Assembly (NCBI RefSeq): GCF_019352175.1
Contig: NZ_JACBYI010000012.1
Coordinates: forward strand, 62,001-126,000
Source: Paenibacillus sp. S150
Lineage (GTDB): Bacteria; Bacillota; Bacilli; Paenibacillales; Paenibacillaceae
Length of the DNA: 64,000 nt
Direction of reading: 5' to 3'
Below, one piece after another: positions 43,898 through 52,360 of the stretch; positions within the stretch are counted from its first letter, which is position 1, and every line of letters starts with the position of its first letter. The position numbers and the translations under genes are program-made. Under the pieces are notes generated by a model. That model searched no databases. It was not told where the DNA came from and saw only the letters and a program-made list of their open reading frames with translations.

Positions 43898-45108
43898 TTC
43901 ATCGGCTCACCCGCCTTCAGCTCGGTAATTATCTGCACCGACCTCTCCACTTCACGGCTCAACCTTACGGCTTCGGCAGCATCCTCCGCTACTGTGACCA
44001 CATACCCTACCCGGTCAAGAGAATGCTTAATGACCGGTACAGCATCCCCGGCCTTGACAGTGACGGCCACTTCGTCGACATATTCCAGCTGCCTTGCCTC
44101 CTCCAGTCCGAGTATGTCTGTGACAACTCCTGCATCCGGTGTAAAAAAACGGATGGCTGCAGCCCTAGAGGGCTTATCGGGGATTACCGAAGGATCTACC
44201 GGATCGAAGGGCTGGCTGCAGGCCAGTTCAACCATATCCAGGCCATACGCCAATTCAACCAAATCGTGAATTTTGTCCCCTCCAACTCGGTTGTGGGATT
44301 CAATTATTCTTGGCCCTTTTTGTGTAAGGCGAAGCTCTGTATGAGTCGGGCCCTCTTGAATGCCTACCGCCGTCAGGAAACGCTCCACCAATGCTTCCAC
44401 CTCATCCCGGCTCGTACATTCTATCTGTGAAGGAACCGAATGTCCTATCTCCACAAAGTTCGAGAGAGTCCATTTATCAGTCATTCCCGCGATAACATGC
44501 CTGCCGTTGAAACTGAAGGCCTCCACACTGATCTCCGGGCCATCCAGAAACTCTTCCATAATAAATGCCTCAAGGCCAAGCTGCCTGATCAAGCTCCAGC
44601 TATCATCCAGTTTTGTTAATGAATCAATCTTGAAAATGCCATAGCTGCCGGAACCATCTCTAGGCTTGACAATGATCGGCCAGCCTACCTTGGCGCCAAA
44701 CTCGGAAATATCTTCCTTGGACACACCTGCTGACGATTCCACCGGGCTAATCCCCTCCCTCTTGAGGAATTCCCGCATGGCTACCTTGTCCCTGAGTAGC
44801 TTAACCGATGCAACGGAATTGCCCGGAAGACCCAGGCTGTCATTAATCGCAGCTGCCGGAAGCAGCCCCGTCTCAGTCATAGACAAGACATATTGAAACG
44901 GATAAGCCTCATAGATTCCCTTGGCCAAAGGAATTAGAGCATCAATATCTTCATAATCTACCAAAAAGGTTTTAGAGGCGTATTCAAAAAAATCTGTTTT
45001 GAACTGCTCGTTTTTTTGGATTGAGAGCACTTCAACATTTGCTTTTACAGCCGAACGGAGCAGCTTCTTGCTCCCTCCGATAATTAAAATTCGTCTAACC
45101 GGACACAT
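43894..45108 (-). CDS. ATP-grasp ligase (copy 1)
   Basis: The 404-residue carboxylate-amine ligase has an N-terminal nucleotide-binding-like domain (RRILIIGGSKKL), a B domain (LRDKVAMREFLKREGI, then WPIIVKPRDGSGSYGI), MEEFLDGPEISVEAFSF, and THTELRLTQKGPRIIESHNRVGGDK with the metal-binding Glu and Asn. This is the layout of L-amino-acid ligases of the BacD type and of related natural-product ligases. The longer frame to 45171 has no ribosome binding site. GGGGG precedes the ATG at 45108, which overlaps the MFS gene end by 14 bases. With copy 2, it suggests two successive amide bonds or one heteromer. Confidence 0.88.
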   Translation of the reverse strand: MCPVRRILIIGGSKKLLRSAVKANVEVLSIQKNEQFKTDFFEYASKTFLVDYEDIDALIPLAKGIYEAYPFQYVLSMTETGLLPAAAINDSLGLPGNSVASVKLLRDKVAMREFLKREGISPVESSAGVSKEDISEFGAKVGWPIIVKPRDGSGSYGIFKIDSLTKLDDSWSLIRQLGLEAFIMEEFLDGPEISVEAFSFNGRHVIAGMTDKWTLSNFVEIGHSVPSQIECTSRDEVEALVERFLTAVGIQEGPTHTELRLTQKGPRIIESHNRVGGDKIHDLVELAYGLDMVELACSQPFDPVDPSVIPDKPSRAAAIRFFTPDAGVVTDILGLEEARQLEYVDEVAVTVKAGDAVPVIKHSLDRVGYVVTVAEDAAEAVRLSREVERSVQIITELKAGEPMK

Positions 45109-46354
45109 TATTCTGAACCCCCTTTGGTTTGGAGTAAAGTACGCGAAAGGCGGTGATAGCGGCAATGGCAACTACAACGCCTTGAACTACATATATTAAC
45201 CGGAAAGAATAATGCTGCATTAGAAATGCCATCCCTAAATAGATCCCTAAAGAAAGAATAGAGAATAGCGTGTTGAAGGTAGAATGTACCCGCCCCTGAT
45301 AGGAAAGCTCCGTCTCTTCCTGGGCGCGTGTCAGATACAGCACGCCAACCTGGAAGAACATTCCCAGAATGAAATAAATGAACATTCCCATGCCCAGATT
45401 CACGCTGAATCCAAAGAGCATGATTGCTAATGCTGTGCCGGACATTCCGAGAACCATTACAAAATTTGTTCCTTTGGCCTGAGTGATCTGCGGCAGAATT
45501 AAATTCCCTGCCACGGCCCCAATGGCGAAGCAGGCATCTATATACCCGAAGCCAATCGAGCCTACCTCCAGAACATCTTTAGCGAACGGGGCAAGCAGCA
45601 CATTAATGGTATAGAGCGACATCCGTATAAAGAAGATCATCGCATAGAAGATCACCAGACGATGGCGACCTTGAATGTACGCCAGCCCCGCTCTAATCTC
45701 GGACCAGTAGGTTTTTACTCCCGCTTTAATCGTACTGCCTGCCTTCGACGGAATAACAAGGCCCTTCCGGATTCGAACGATAAAGATTCCCGAAATAAGA
45801 AAGCTTCCCGCATTAATCAGCATTACGGTAACAGAGGAAGAAAGACTTATTATAACCCCGCCCAATGCTGCGCCTACCAAAGCCCCTGCCTGCATCGCTA
45901 TCGTATTGGTGGAATTGGCGTACAGCAGCGCTTTGGGTGGCAGCACTTCACGGATCAGCGACATAGCAGCGGGTGTGTACACCTCATCCCCCAGCGATAC
46001 AAGGAATGAAGCCGTATATAAATGCCATGGCTCCAGCAGTCCCTGCCACCAAAGAACAGGTATGCCCACTAGAACCGCTGCCCGGAAAACATCCATCAGC
46101 ACCGCAATCCATTTTCGGTCAAACCGGTCAATATATACTCCTATCAGCGGAGATAACAAAATCCCCGGGAGCGATGTCGCTATGAGAACATATGCAACCG
46201 CACCGCTATTGCCGGTCAGCTCCATAGCTAGCCAACTGGTGGCAATGAATTGCATGCCTGTGCCCAGCATTGAAATGGTATGTCCTATGAAATAGAGCAG
46301 ATATGGACGAAACCTAAAAATAGACCACCTGCCTAAGCTTGCTTTATCATTCAA
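45095..46354 (-). CDS. MFS exporter
   Basis: The protein has about 419 residues and twelve predicted membrane helices, with the motif A-like loop DRFDRKWI between helices 2 and 3. It resembles the enterobactin-exporter and BacE-like group that exports small natural products. The frame opens at ATG 46381, but GGAGGGGG lies within that extension and is ideally placed for TTG 46354, so a TTG start is proposed. It follows the antiporter gene and overlaps the ATP-grasp gene, so it is translationally linked to the presumed ligases. Export of the pathway product, and so self-resistance, is the natural reading. Confidence 0.88.
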   Translation of the reverse strand: MNDKASLGRWSIFRFRPYLLYFIGHTISMLGTGMQFIATSWLAMELTGNSGAVAYVLIATSLPGILLSPLIGVYIDRFDRKWIAVLMDVFRAAVLVGIPVLWWQGLLEPWHLYTASFLVSLGDEVYTPAAMSLIREVLPPKALLYANSTNTIAMQAGALVGAALGGVIISLSSSVTVMLINAGSFLISGIFIVRIRKGLVIPSKAGSTIKAGVKTYWSEIRAGLAYIQGRHRLVIFYAMIFFIRMSLYTINVLLAPFAKDVLEVGSIGFGYIDACFAIGAVAGNLILPQITQAKGTNFVMVLGMSGTALAIMLFGFSVNLGMGMFIYFILGMFFQVGVLYLTRAQEETELSYQGRVHSTFNTLFSILSLGIYLGMAFLMQHYSFRLIYVVQGVVVAIAAITAFRVLYSKPKGVQNNVSG

Positions 46355-46393
46355 AAAAGAACCCCCTCCGCATGCTTGCATTCCCCCTGACTC

Positions 46394-47725
46394 TTACTTG
46401 TTTTCCAGTGGAACCGTCTGGTAGTATATTTGTTCCTTCCCCTCCGATATCGTGATTGTTTCATCGCCGGGCATCAATTTCCAGCCATTCTTCAAAACAT
46501 ATTTCAGCCATGATCCGGCAAACCAGGAGGTCACCAGAGCTAAAATTATCAGGATACAGAAAAATTCTTCATTAATAATGCCTTGCGAATAGGTTACAGT
46601 GGCCAAGACAATGCACGGGCCTCCTCTTGCATTCATGCTTACGGCAAAATTCATGCTGGTAAGCCGGTCACAATGAATAAGCCTGCAGGTTGCATAAACC
46701 ACAATCCCTTGAACCAGTAAGGTAAATACCAGGTAGATCAAGAAGAACAAAATATCGAAATCCTTCACCAGGTTTAGACCCAAACCCACTATGGAAAAAT
46801 ACAGCGGAATGAAAAAAGAAAAGGATATTCCTTTTATACTGCTTTCAATTTTCTCGCATAATTCCTCCGGAAAGGCCATTTTGATCGCAATTCCGGAGAG
46901 CAGAGCTCCAAACATCATATCAACGCCCAAATATCCGGAAGCCGCCGATAGTATTAGAAGAATCAGGATGAAATATCCAAGAAACGATGATCTGTATAGG
47001 AAATTAGCTTTTTTCATGGTTATGGCTCTCAGCAAAAAAGGAATAACCAGAAGACATAGCAGCATGAACCCCACAGTCACACCCAGGCTATTAAATAGAG
47101 AGGCTGAACTGTCTGTCTGCTCTGAGGAAACCATCCCCGAAGCAATAGCCAGGGCAATCCACAAGATCACATCATGAATTCCGGCTACAAAAATAACGAT
47201 TTTGGCAAACCGGGAATGAGCGATGCCCAAATCCAGGAAAATTTTTGAAATAACCGGTATGGAAGTAACTGCAATCGAAATAGAAATAACAATTTGCAGC
47301 GCAATGGGATTATTAGATGAGCCCAGGAATTGATTTATGTTAAACATGGAGGAGAATAACCAACCTGCTAGAAATGGGAGAGTTGTGGAAGCGATGATGA
47401 GGCTTAGCGCAATCTTGCCATCTTCCCTCTTTAATCGGGTATGAAATTTCAGACCGGTATGAAACATAAGGAGGATTAGTCCCAACTGGTATATGAGTCC
47501 AAAAAGCTGGCCTTCGCTTTCAAACCCCAGAAAGAGAGATGTATAAAAATCCGGAAAAATCTGTCCTATAAACGTTGGCCCTAATATTAATCCTCCGGCC
47601 ACTTCACCAATTACCCTTGGAATAAAGAGACGCTCTGCGATGAATCCCAAGGTATTGGCACATAATAAAAGCAGTATAAGGGCTGAAAAAAATCGGGTTA
47701 TTTCTGAAGAATCGATATGGAACAT
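46394..47725 (-). CDS. Kef-type cation/proton antiporter (CPA2)
   Basis: First gene of the operon, 443 residues, with about 12 membrane helices. Typical CPA2 features are PRVIGEVAGGLILGPT near residues 35-50, LLMFHTGLKF and NARGG. No soluble TrkA-N domain is attached, so it lacks the usual KTN gating module. ATG 47731 is directly against GAGAGG; ATG 47725 is better spaced. A sigma-A-type promoter lies 50-80 bases upstream. Antiporters of this family sometimes accompany natural-product exporters, but a transport role for the product here is inference. Confidence 0.88.
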   Translation of the reverse strand: MFHIDSSEITRFFSALILLLLCANTLGFIAERLFIPRVIGEVAGGLILGPTFIGQIFPDFYTSLFLGFESEGQLFGLIYQLGLILLMFHTGLKFHTRLKREDGKIALSLIIASTTLPFLAGWLFSSMFNINQFLGSSNNPIALQIVISISIAVTSIPVISKIFLDLGIAHSRFAKIVIFVAGIHDVILWIALAIASGMVSSEQTDSSASLFNSLGVTVGFMLLCLLVIPFLLRAITMKKANFLYRSSFLGYFILILLILSAASGYLGVDMMFGALLSGIAIKMAFPEELCEKIESSIKGISFSFFIPLYFSIVGLGLNLVKDFDILFFLIYLVFTLLVQGIVVYATCRLIHCDRLTSMNFAVSMNARGGPCIVLATVTYSQGIINEEFFCILIILALVTSWFAGSWLKYVLKNGWKLMPGDETITISEGKEQIYYQTVPLENK

Positions 47726-47773
47726 TATCATCCTCTCTTTCTCAAGAAAACTCCAGTAGCAGAAAAAGGAAAA

Positions 47774-47802
47774 ATATTAAATTAACTAGGTTATTATGTA
47801 AA
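47774..47802 (-). promoter_or_regulatory. Sigma-A-type promoter of the 13-gene operon
   Basis: On the minus strand TTTACA, a 17-base spacer, then TAATAT. It would start a transcript about 40 bases before ATG 47725. The whole spacer to the divergent phosphoesterase is very AT-rich. A TATAAT for the opposite gene lies at 47891-47896. Confidence 0.6.
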
Positions 47803-47963
47803 ATAATATTATCTGATCCATTGGATGAAATCAATTGCTTTTAGAAAATATTCATATATTCATATTTCTAGTTTATATGCAATTTTTATGTATAATTATG
47901 TTGTATATTCTATATATGTTTTCTTCACTGGATTTCCAAAAAAATGGAGGGAATGATTATATC

Positions 47964-48701
47964 TTGGATAAAATGATCCGGATCGCCGTTATTTCTGATG
48001 TGCATGGCAACCGATTGGCTCTGGAGGCCGTTTTAGAGGATATCAGGCATCGGAGGGTTGATCAAATTGTTAACTTAGGCGATGTTCTGTATGGTCCGCT
48101 CGACCCGCTGGGAACCGCAGCACTGTTAATTGATCAAAAGATCATAACTATTATGGGGAACTGTGATGAAATTCTGCAGGAGGAGCACTCTGATGAGGAT
48201 ACCTTTAAATTTGTAAAGCCGCTTTTAACCGGTGAGATAATGGAATGGATCAGCGGTTTCCTCCCAACCTGGTCTTATGAAAATCTACTTTTTTGCCATG
48301 GGACTCCCGGTTCTAACCATACATATCTTCTCGAAGAAATCACCCCGCACAACAAGCGGCTCAAGAGTCCGGCCAGTCTGCAGGAAGAGCTGTCCGCATA
48401 TCAAGAGCACATTGTTATTTGCGGCCACAGCCATATGGAGAGAACCGTAATCCTTCCTGACGGGAAAATCATTGTAAATGCAGGAAGCGTGGGGCTTCCT
48501 GCATATGACGATCCCTTCCCTTTCCCCCATCAGATGGAATCAGGCACTCCTCATGCGAAATACGCACTTCTCAGCCACTCCGAGGGGGGATGGAACATAG
48601 AGCATATCAAAGTATCTTATGATTGGTTCACAACTGCCGCTCTGGCCAGATCAAACGGACGTGAAGATTACGCCGTTGCCATCGAAAGCGGAAAAATGTA
48701 A
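47964..48701 (+). CDS. Calcineurin-like metallophosphoesterase
   Basis: About 246 residues. Metal-binding motifs of the YfcE/calcineurin-like family are visible: SDVHGN, NLGDVLYGP, MGNCDE, LFCHGTPG and GHSH. The frame continues upstream for 43 codons through an AT-rich hydrophobic stretch, but GGAGG at 47946 favours TTG 47964 or ATG 47973. It would hydrolyse a phosphomono- or phosphodiester. It is divergent from the 13-gene operon and lies inside the same AT-richer block, so it may belong to the same pathway. It is convergent with adenine deaminase. Confidence 0.85.
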   Translation: MDKMIRIAVISDVHGNRLALEAVLEDIRHRRVDQIVNLGDVLYGPLDPLGTAALLIDQKIITIMGNCDEILQEEHSDEDTFKFVKPLLTGEIMEWISGFLPTWSYENLLFCHGTPGSNHTYLLEEITPHNKRLKSPASLQEELSAYQEHIVICGHSHMERTVILPDGKIIVNAGSVGLPAYDDPFPFPHQMESGTPHAKYALLSHSEGGWNIEHIKVSYDWFTTAALARSNGREDYAVAIESGKM

Positions 48702-48732
48702 TGCACCCGGACAAATGCCGGCACAGCAACCA

Positions 48733-50457
48733 TCACTCTTCCCCAAGCGGAAACAGCAGCGGTACAACCCGCCCGGTGCCTACATCGATCAGGCCGTGGT
48801 CCGTGATTTTGAGTGCCGGGCTGACCGGCAGCGAATGAGTGCTGATGGACATAATCGGATTGTAATGATTGTAGCCCAGCGATTCCATGGCCTTCCGCAG
48901 CTCCTGCACACGCTCCGCAGTCTCTTCAAGCGGCGCTTCGGTCAGGATGCCGCCAACAGGCAGTGCAAGCAGGGCGAGCACCTCGCCGCCCGCGACAACG
49001 CAGAAGCCGCCTTGCGCGGCAATCACCGCATTGGCCGCTGCAGCCATGTCCTCCGGGTCATGGCCCACGACCAGCAGATTGTGGTTGTCGTGCGAATACG
49101 TTGTAGCAATCGCGCCGCGCGTAATCGTATCGCCGCCGATCAGGCCATAGGCGCGGTTGCCGTTCTTGCCGTACCGCTCGAAGGTGGCGATCAGGCCGTA
49201 GCCGCTCTTCTGCCACTCCAGAAGACCCTCCTTAACGACGGCTTCCGCGTGCTTTTCCTCGGTAAATGTGGAGATGCTGTTGACCATCATCACCCGGGAA
49301 CCGCAGCGGCCGTCCGGCAGCTCCGAAGGCACCGCAAAATCAGCTGCGGACAGAGGGGTCAGCTGCACGCTGCGGTAGAAATGCGCCGGGAAGCGCGGTC
49401 CCGTCTCCGGCTGCGGAAGCGGCAGCTTGCGGTCATAGACCCGGCCCCCCCGCTTGTAGACCGCCTCAATCGCGAAGCTGCTAAGATCCGACAGCAGCAG
49501 ATAATCGGCGGTTTTGTTCGGCGCGATGACTCCGCGGTCATCCAGCTTCATCCGCCGGGCCGGGGTGAACGTGGCCGCATAGAGCGCATCCTCCGGCGCC
49601 ATGCCCATGGCTACCGCTTTGCGCACAAGATGGTCAAGATGCCCCGTCTTCACCAGTGAATCCGTCATTACATCATCGGTCACGAAGCAGAAATGCTCGC
49701 TGACCGGATGGCGCAGCAGGTAATCCACCACCTCCGGAGTCATCGACTTCTCCTGAATCTCGATGAACATTCCCGCCGCAATCCGCGCCTTAAGGCCTTC
49801 AATGCTCTGGTGGGTATGATCCGAATCGATTCCCGCATAGATCAGGCGGTGCAAATCAAGGTCGAGCAGCTTAGGCGTATGCCCCTCAATTACAAGACCC
49901 GGATAACGGCTGCGGACATGCTGGAGGATGCGGTTGCTTTTTCCGTCAGGGTCACGGATGACATCCACATAATTCATCACTTCGCCCAGGCAGATCATCC
50001 GCTCCGTCTCCATCAGCTCATCGATATCCTCGATTTCGATTGAACCGCCCGTCGTCTCCAGCGGAGTTGCCGGCACCGAGCTGGGAATAGAGTAGAACAT
50101 GTCTACCTGGCAATCCCGGCTGGCCCGGATCATCTTATGCACGCCCTCAACCCCGAATACATTGGCCATCTCATGCGGCTCGGGAACAATCGTGGTTACC
50201 CCATGGCGCAGAATGCCATAAGAAAAGGTCTCCGGGGTAATCATCGTGCTCTCGATATGCAGATGGATATCAATCAGGCCGGGTACCATATACAGCCCCT
50301 CTGCCCGGATTACTTCCTGTGCGGTGAACGTTTCCTCCCCAAGCGGACCGATATAGAGAAACCGCCCGTCCTTCACGGCCACATTCGCGTGCTCAAACCG
50401 TTTATAGTAACTGTTGTACACCTTAGCGTTCAGTATAAGTTGATCAGTAATCATCAT
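48733..50457 (-). CDS. ade: Adenine deaminase
   Basis: The 574-residue amidohydrolase-superfamily enzyme deaminates adenine to hypoxanthine. It has the HLHIES metal motif after MVPGLIDI, the EPHEMANVFG segment (usually DPHEIANV), IEGHTP, SDHTHQS, and FVTDDVM. The C-terminal domain carries the NHYNP-ISTHSLPVSPALKIT ending. GAGGAG is 6 bases before the ATG. It follows the ABC ATPase gene by 20 bases and is the last gene of the nucleoside salvage operon. It would use adenine released by the nucleoside hydrolase. Confidence 0.95.
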   Translation of the reverse strand: MMITDQLILNAKVYNSYYKRFEHANVAVKDGRFLYIGPLGEETFTAQEVIRAEGLYMVPGLIDIHLHIESTMITPETFSYGILRHGVTTIVPEPHEMANVFGVEGVHKMIRASRDCQVDMFYSIPSSVPATPLETTGGSIEIEDIDELMETERMICLGEVMNYVDVIRDPDGKSNRILQHVRSRYPGLVIEGHTPKLLDLDLHRLIYAGIDSDHTHQSIEGLKARIAAGMFIEIQEKSMTPEVVDYLLRHPVSEHFCFVTDDVMTDSLVKTGHLDHLVRKAVAMGMAPEDALYAATFTPARRMKLDDRGVIAPNKTADYLLLSDLSSFAIEAVYKRGGRVYDRKLPLPQPETGPRFPAHFYRSVQLTPLSAADFAVPSELPDGRCGSRVMMVNSISTFTEEKHAEAVVKEGLLEWQKSGYGLIATFERYGKNGNRAYGLIGGDTITRGAIATTYSHDNHNLLVVGHDPEDMAAAANAVIAAQGGFCVVAGGEVLALLALPVGGILTEAPLEETAERVQELRKAMESLGYNHYNPIMSISTHSLPVSPALKITDHGLIDVGTGRVVPLLFPLGEE

Positions 50458-50477
50458 GTATGCTCCTCTTATGAGCG

Positions 50478-51533
50478 CTACTGCACCAGCACCAGCTTCT
50501 CTTTTGGAAAATAAACCGTTACCCGCTCCCCTTGGCTGAAGGGCTGCTCCATCTCCTGATTGACGGTAAATACGCCAAGCTCCGTCTCCACCTGATACTG
50601 ATAGCTGCGGCCCAGATACGTGCTGACCTGCACTGTGCCGGGCAACGTGTTCCCGGAATCCGCCGGGCCGCTGAGCAGCTGCAGATCATCCGGGCGGATC
50701 GCCCCCAAGAGGCCGGTGTTGCCTTCGCCGTCCGGACGCTTGACTCCCAGAAATTTCAGCGCCCCACGGCTCAGCTCAATATCCGCGCCTTCATCATTCC
50801 TGCCGTCAAAGGAGATAAAGTTCCCGAACCCGATGAACCGGGCCACAAACTCACTGGCCGGATACTTGAAAATCGCCGGTGGCTGGTTAAGCTGCTCGAT
50901 CTTGCCGTTATTCATGACGGCCACCTGGTCGGAGATGGAGAAGCATTCCTCCTGGTCATGGGAGACATACACGGTCGTAATGCCCAGCTCCTGCTGGATG
51001 CGGCGGATTTCCACCCGCATATTCACCCGCAGATTCGCATCCAGATTGCTGAGCGGCTCGTCGAACAGGAGCAGGTCCGGCTCAATCACCAGCGCCCGGG
51101 CAATCGCCACCCGCTGGCGTTGTCCGCCGGATAAGGCGGCCGGAAGCCTTTTCTCAAAGCCGCCCAGACTGACAATTTCCAGCATCCGGGTAACCCGCTT
51201 GCGCACCTCCGCCTCCTTCAGCTTGCGCAGCCTGAGGCCGAACGCCACATTGTCGTACACCGACAGATGCGGGAACAGCGCATAGTTCTGAAACACAAAG
51301 CCGAAATTCCGCTTTTCCACCGGAACCCTGGTGTAGTCCTTCCCCGAGAACATGAAATTGCCCGCTTCCGCGTTCAGGAATCCGGCGATCAGCCGCAGCG
51401 TGGTCGTTTTGCCGCAGCCGCTCGGTCCGAGCAGGGAGAGAAGCTGCCCTTTGGCCAGCGACAGGTTGAAATCTTCCAGGATCAGGCGGTTGTCATAAGC
51501 AACCGATACATGTTCCAGACTTAAGAGCGCCAT
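50478..51533 (-). CDS. Spermidine/putrescine-type ABC transporter ATPase
   Basis: The 351-residue protein has Walker A GPSGCGKTT at about 36-44, the Q-loop (FQNYALFPHLS), the signature LSGGQRQR, Walker B LLLFDEPLSNLD and the H-loop SHDQEE. A TOBE domain follows at about 270-345. It is the PotA/CysA type. Encoded with two PotB/PotC-like permeases and a PotD-like binding protein, but also with nucleoside hydrolase and adenine deaminase, so nucleosides or purine-linked compounds may be the substrate. Confidence 0.92.
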   Translation of the reverse strand: MALLSLEHVSVAYDNRLILEDFNLSLAKGQLLSLLGPSGCGKTTTLRLIAGFLNAEAGNFMFSGKDYTRVPVEKRNFGFVFQNYALFPHLSVYDNVAFGLRLRKLKEAEVRKRVTRMLEIVSLGGFEKRLPAALSGGQRQRVAIARALVIEPDLLLFDEPLSNLDANLRVNMRVEIRRIQQELGITTVYVSHDQEECFSISDQVAVMNNGKIEQLNQPPAIFKYPASEFVARFIGFGNFISFDGRNDEGADIELSRGALKFLGVKRPDGEGNTGLLGAIRPDDLQLLSGPADSGNTLPGTVQVSTYLGRSYQYQVETELGVFTVNQEMEQPFSQGERVTVYFPKEKLVLVQ

Positions 51534-51567
51534 TGCGTTATGCCTCCGTATCTTTTGGTGAAATAAT

Positions 51568-52356
51568 CTATCTCTTGGTAAAATAGGCGAATCCCATCAG
51601 CCGCTCGATGACGAACATCAGCGCCGCCGTCAGCACCATCAGAATGACCGAAATGGCGGCAATCGTAGGATCGAAGTAATTTTGCACATAGGTCAGCATT
51701 TGAATCGGCAGCGTGCTGATTCCCGGACCGGTCATGAACACGGAAATGTCCACATTATTGAAGGATTCCAGAAAAGCGATCAGAACCGCCGCCAGAATGC
51801 CGGAGCGTATATTGGGCAGGACTATTTTGAAGAAGGTATACACTCTCGTAGCTCCCAGGCTCTGCGCGGCCTCTTCCACGGCAAAATCAAAATTCTCCAG
51901 ACTGGAGGCAATTACCCGGATAATAAAAGGCAGCATGATCACGGTATGTCCAATCAGCAGTCCCGCCACAATCGGCAGACCGTACACCACAATCAGGTAG
52001 CGCAGCAGCGTGAAGCCCAGCACAATCCCGGGAATCAGCACCGGCGACAGGAAAATCGCATTCAGCGTGTCCCGCCCGCGAAAGCGGTAACGGCTCAGCG
52101 CGTAGGCCGCAGGCACACCCAGCATAAGCGCCAGCAGATTGCCGAGCAGCGAGATCATTATCGAGGTCTTGAAGGTCTCCATGAACGCGCTGACCTCGAA
52201 GATATTGCGGTACCACCGCAAGGATAGGCCCTCCGGGGGGAATTTCAGGACCGTGCCCGGCTCAAAGGAAGTAACGGATATAATGACGAGCGGGCCCAGC
52301 AAAAAAATAAAGACCACCAGCGTGTACAAGGACAGCGCGCGGTTTCCTTCCTTCAT
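51568..52356 (-). CDS. ABC transporter permease, PotC type
   Basis: The 262-residue protein has six membrane helices and the EAA loop (EEAAQSLGATRVYTFFKIVLPNI). It ends in a short helix and belongs to the polyamine/iron-type permease family. It overlaps nothing but sits 4 bases after the partner permease gene. It forms the second half of the import channel with the protein encoded at 52361. Confidence 0.92.
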   Translation of the reverse strand: MKEGNRALSLYTLVVFIFLLGPLVIISVTSFEPGTVLKFPPEGLSLRWYRNIFEVSAFMETFKTSIMISLLGNLLALMLGVPAAYALSRYRFRGRDTLNAIFLSPVLIPGIVLGFTLLRYLIVVYGLPIVAGLLIGHTVIMLPFIIRVIASSLENFDFAVEEAAQSLGATRVYTFFKIVLPNIRSGILAAVLIAFLESFNNVDISVFMTGPGISTLPIQMLTYVQNYFDPTIAAISVILMVLTAALMFVIERLMGFAYFTKR

Positions 52357-52360
52357 ATTC

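Noticed and set aside
32970..47725. Anti-phage nucleotide-depletion system
   Set aside because: dCTP-deaminase-like and kinase-like proteins could suit such a system, but the paralogues look catalytically split, and the ATP-grasp ligases, MFS exporter and antiporter fit biosynthesis better. Kept only as an alternative.
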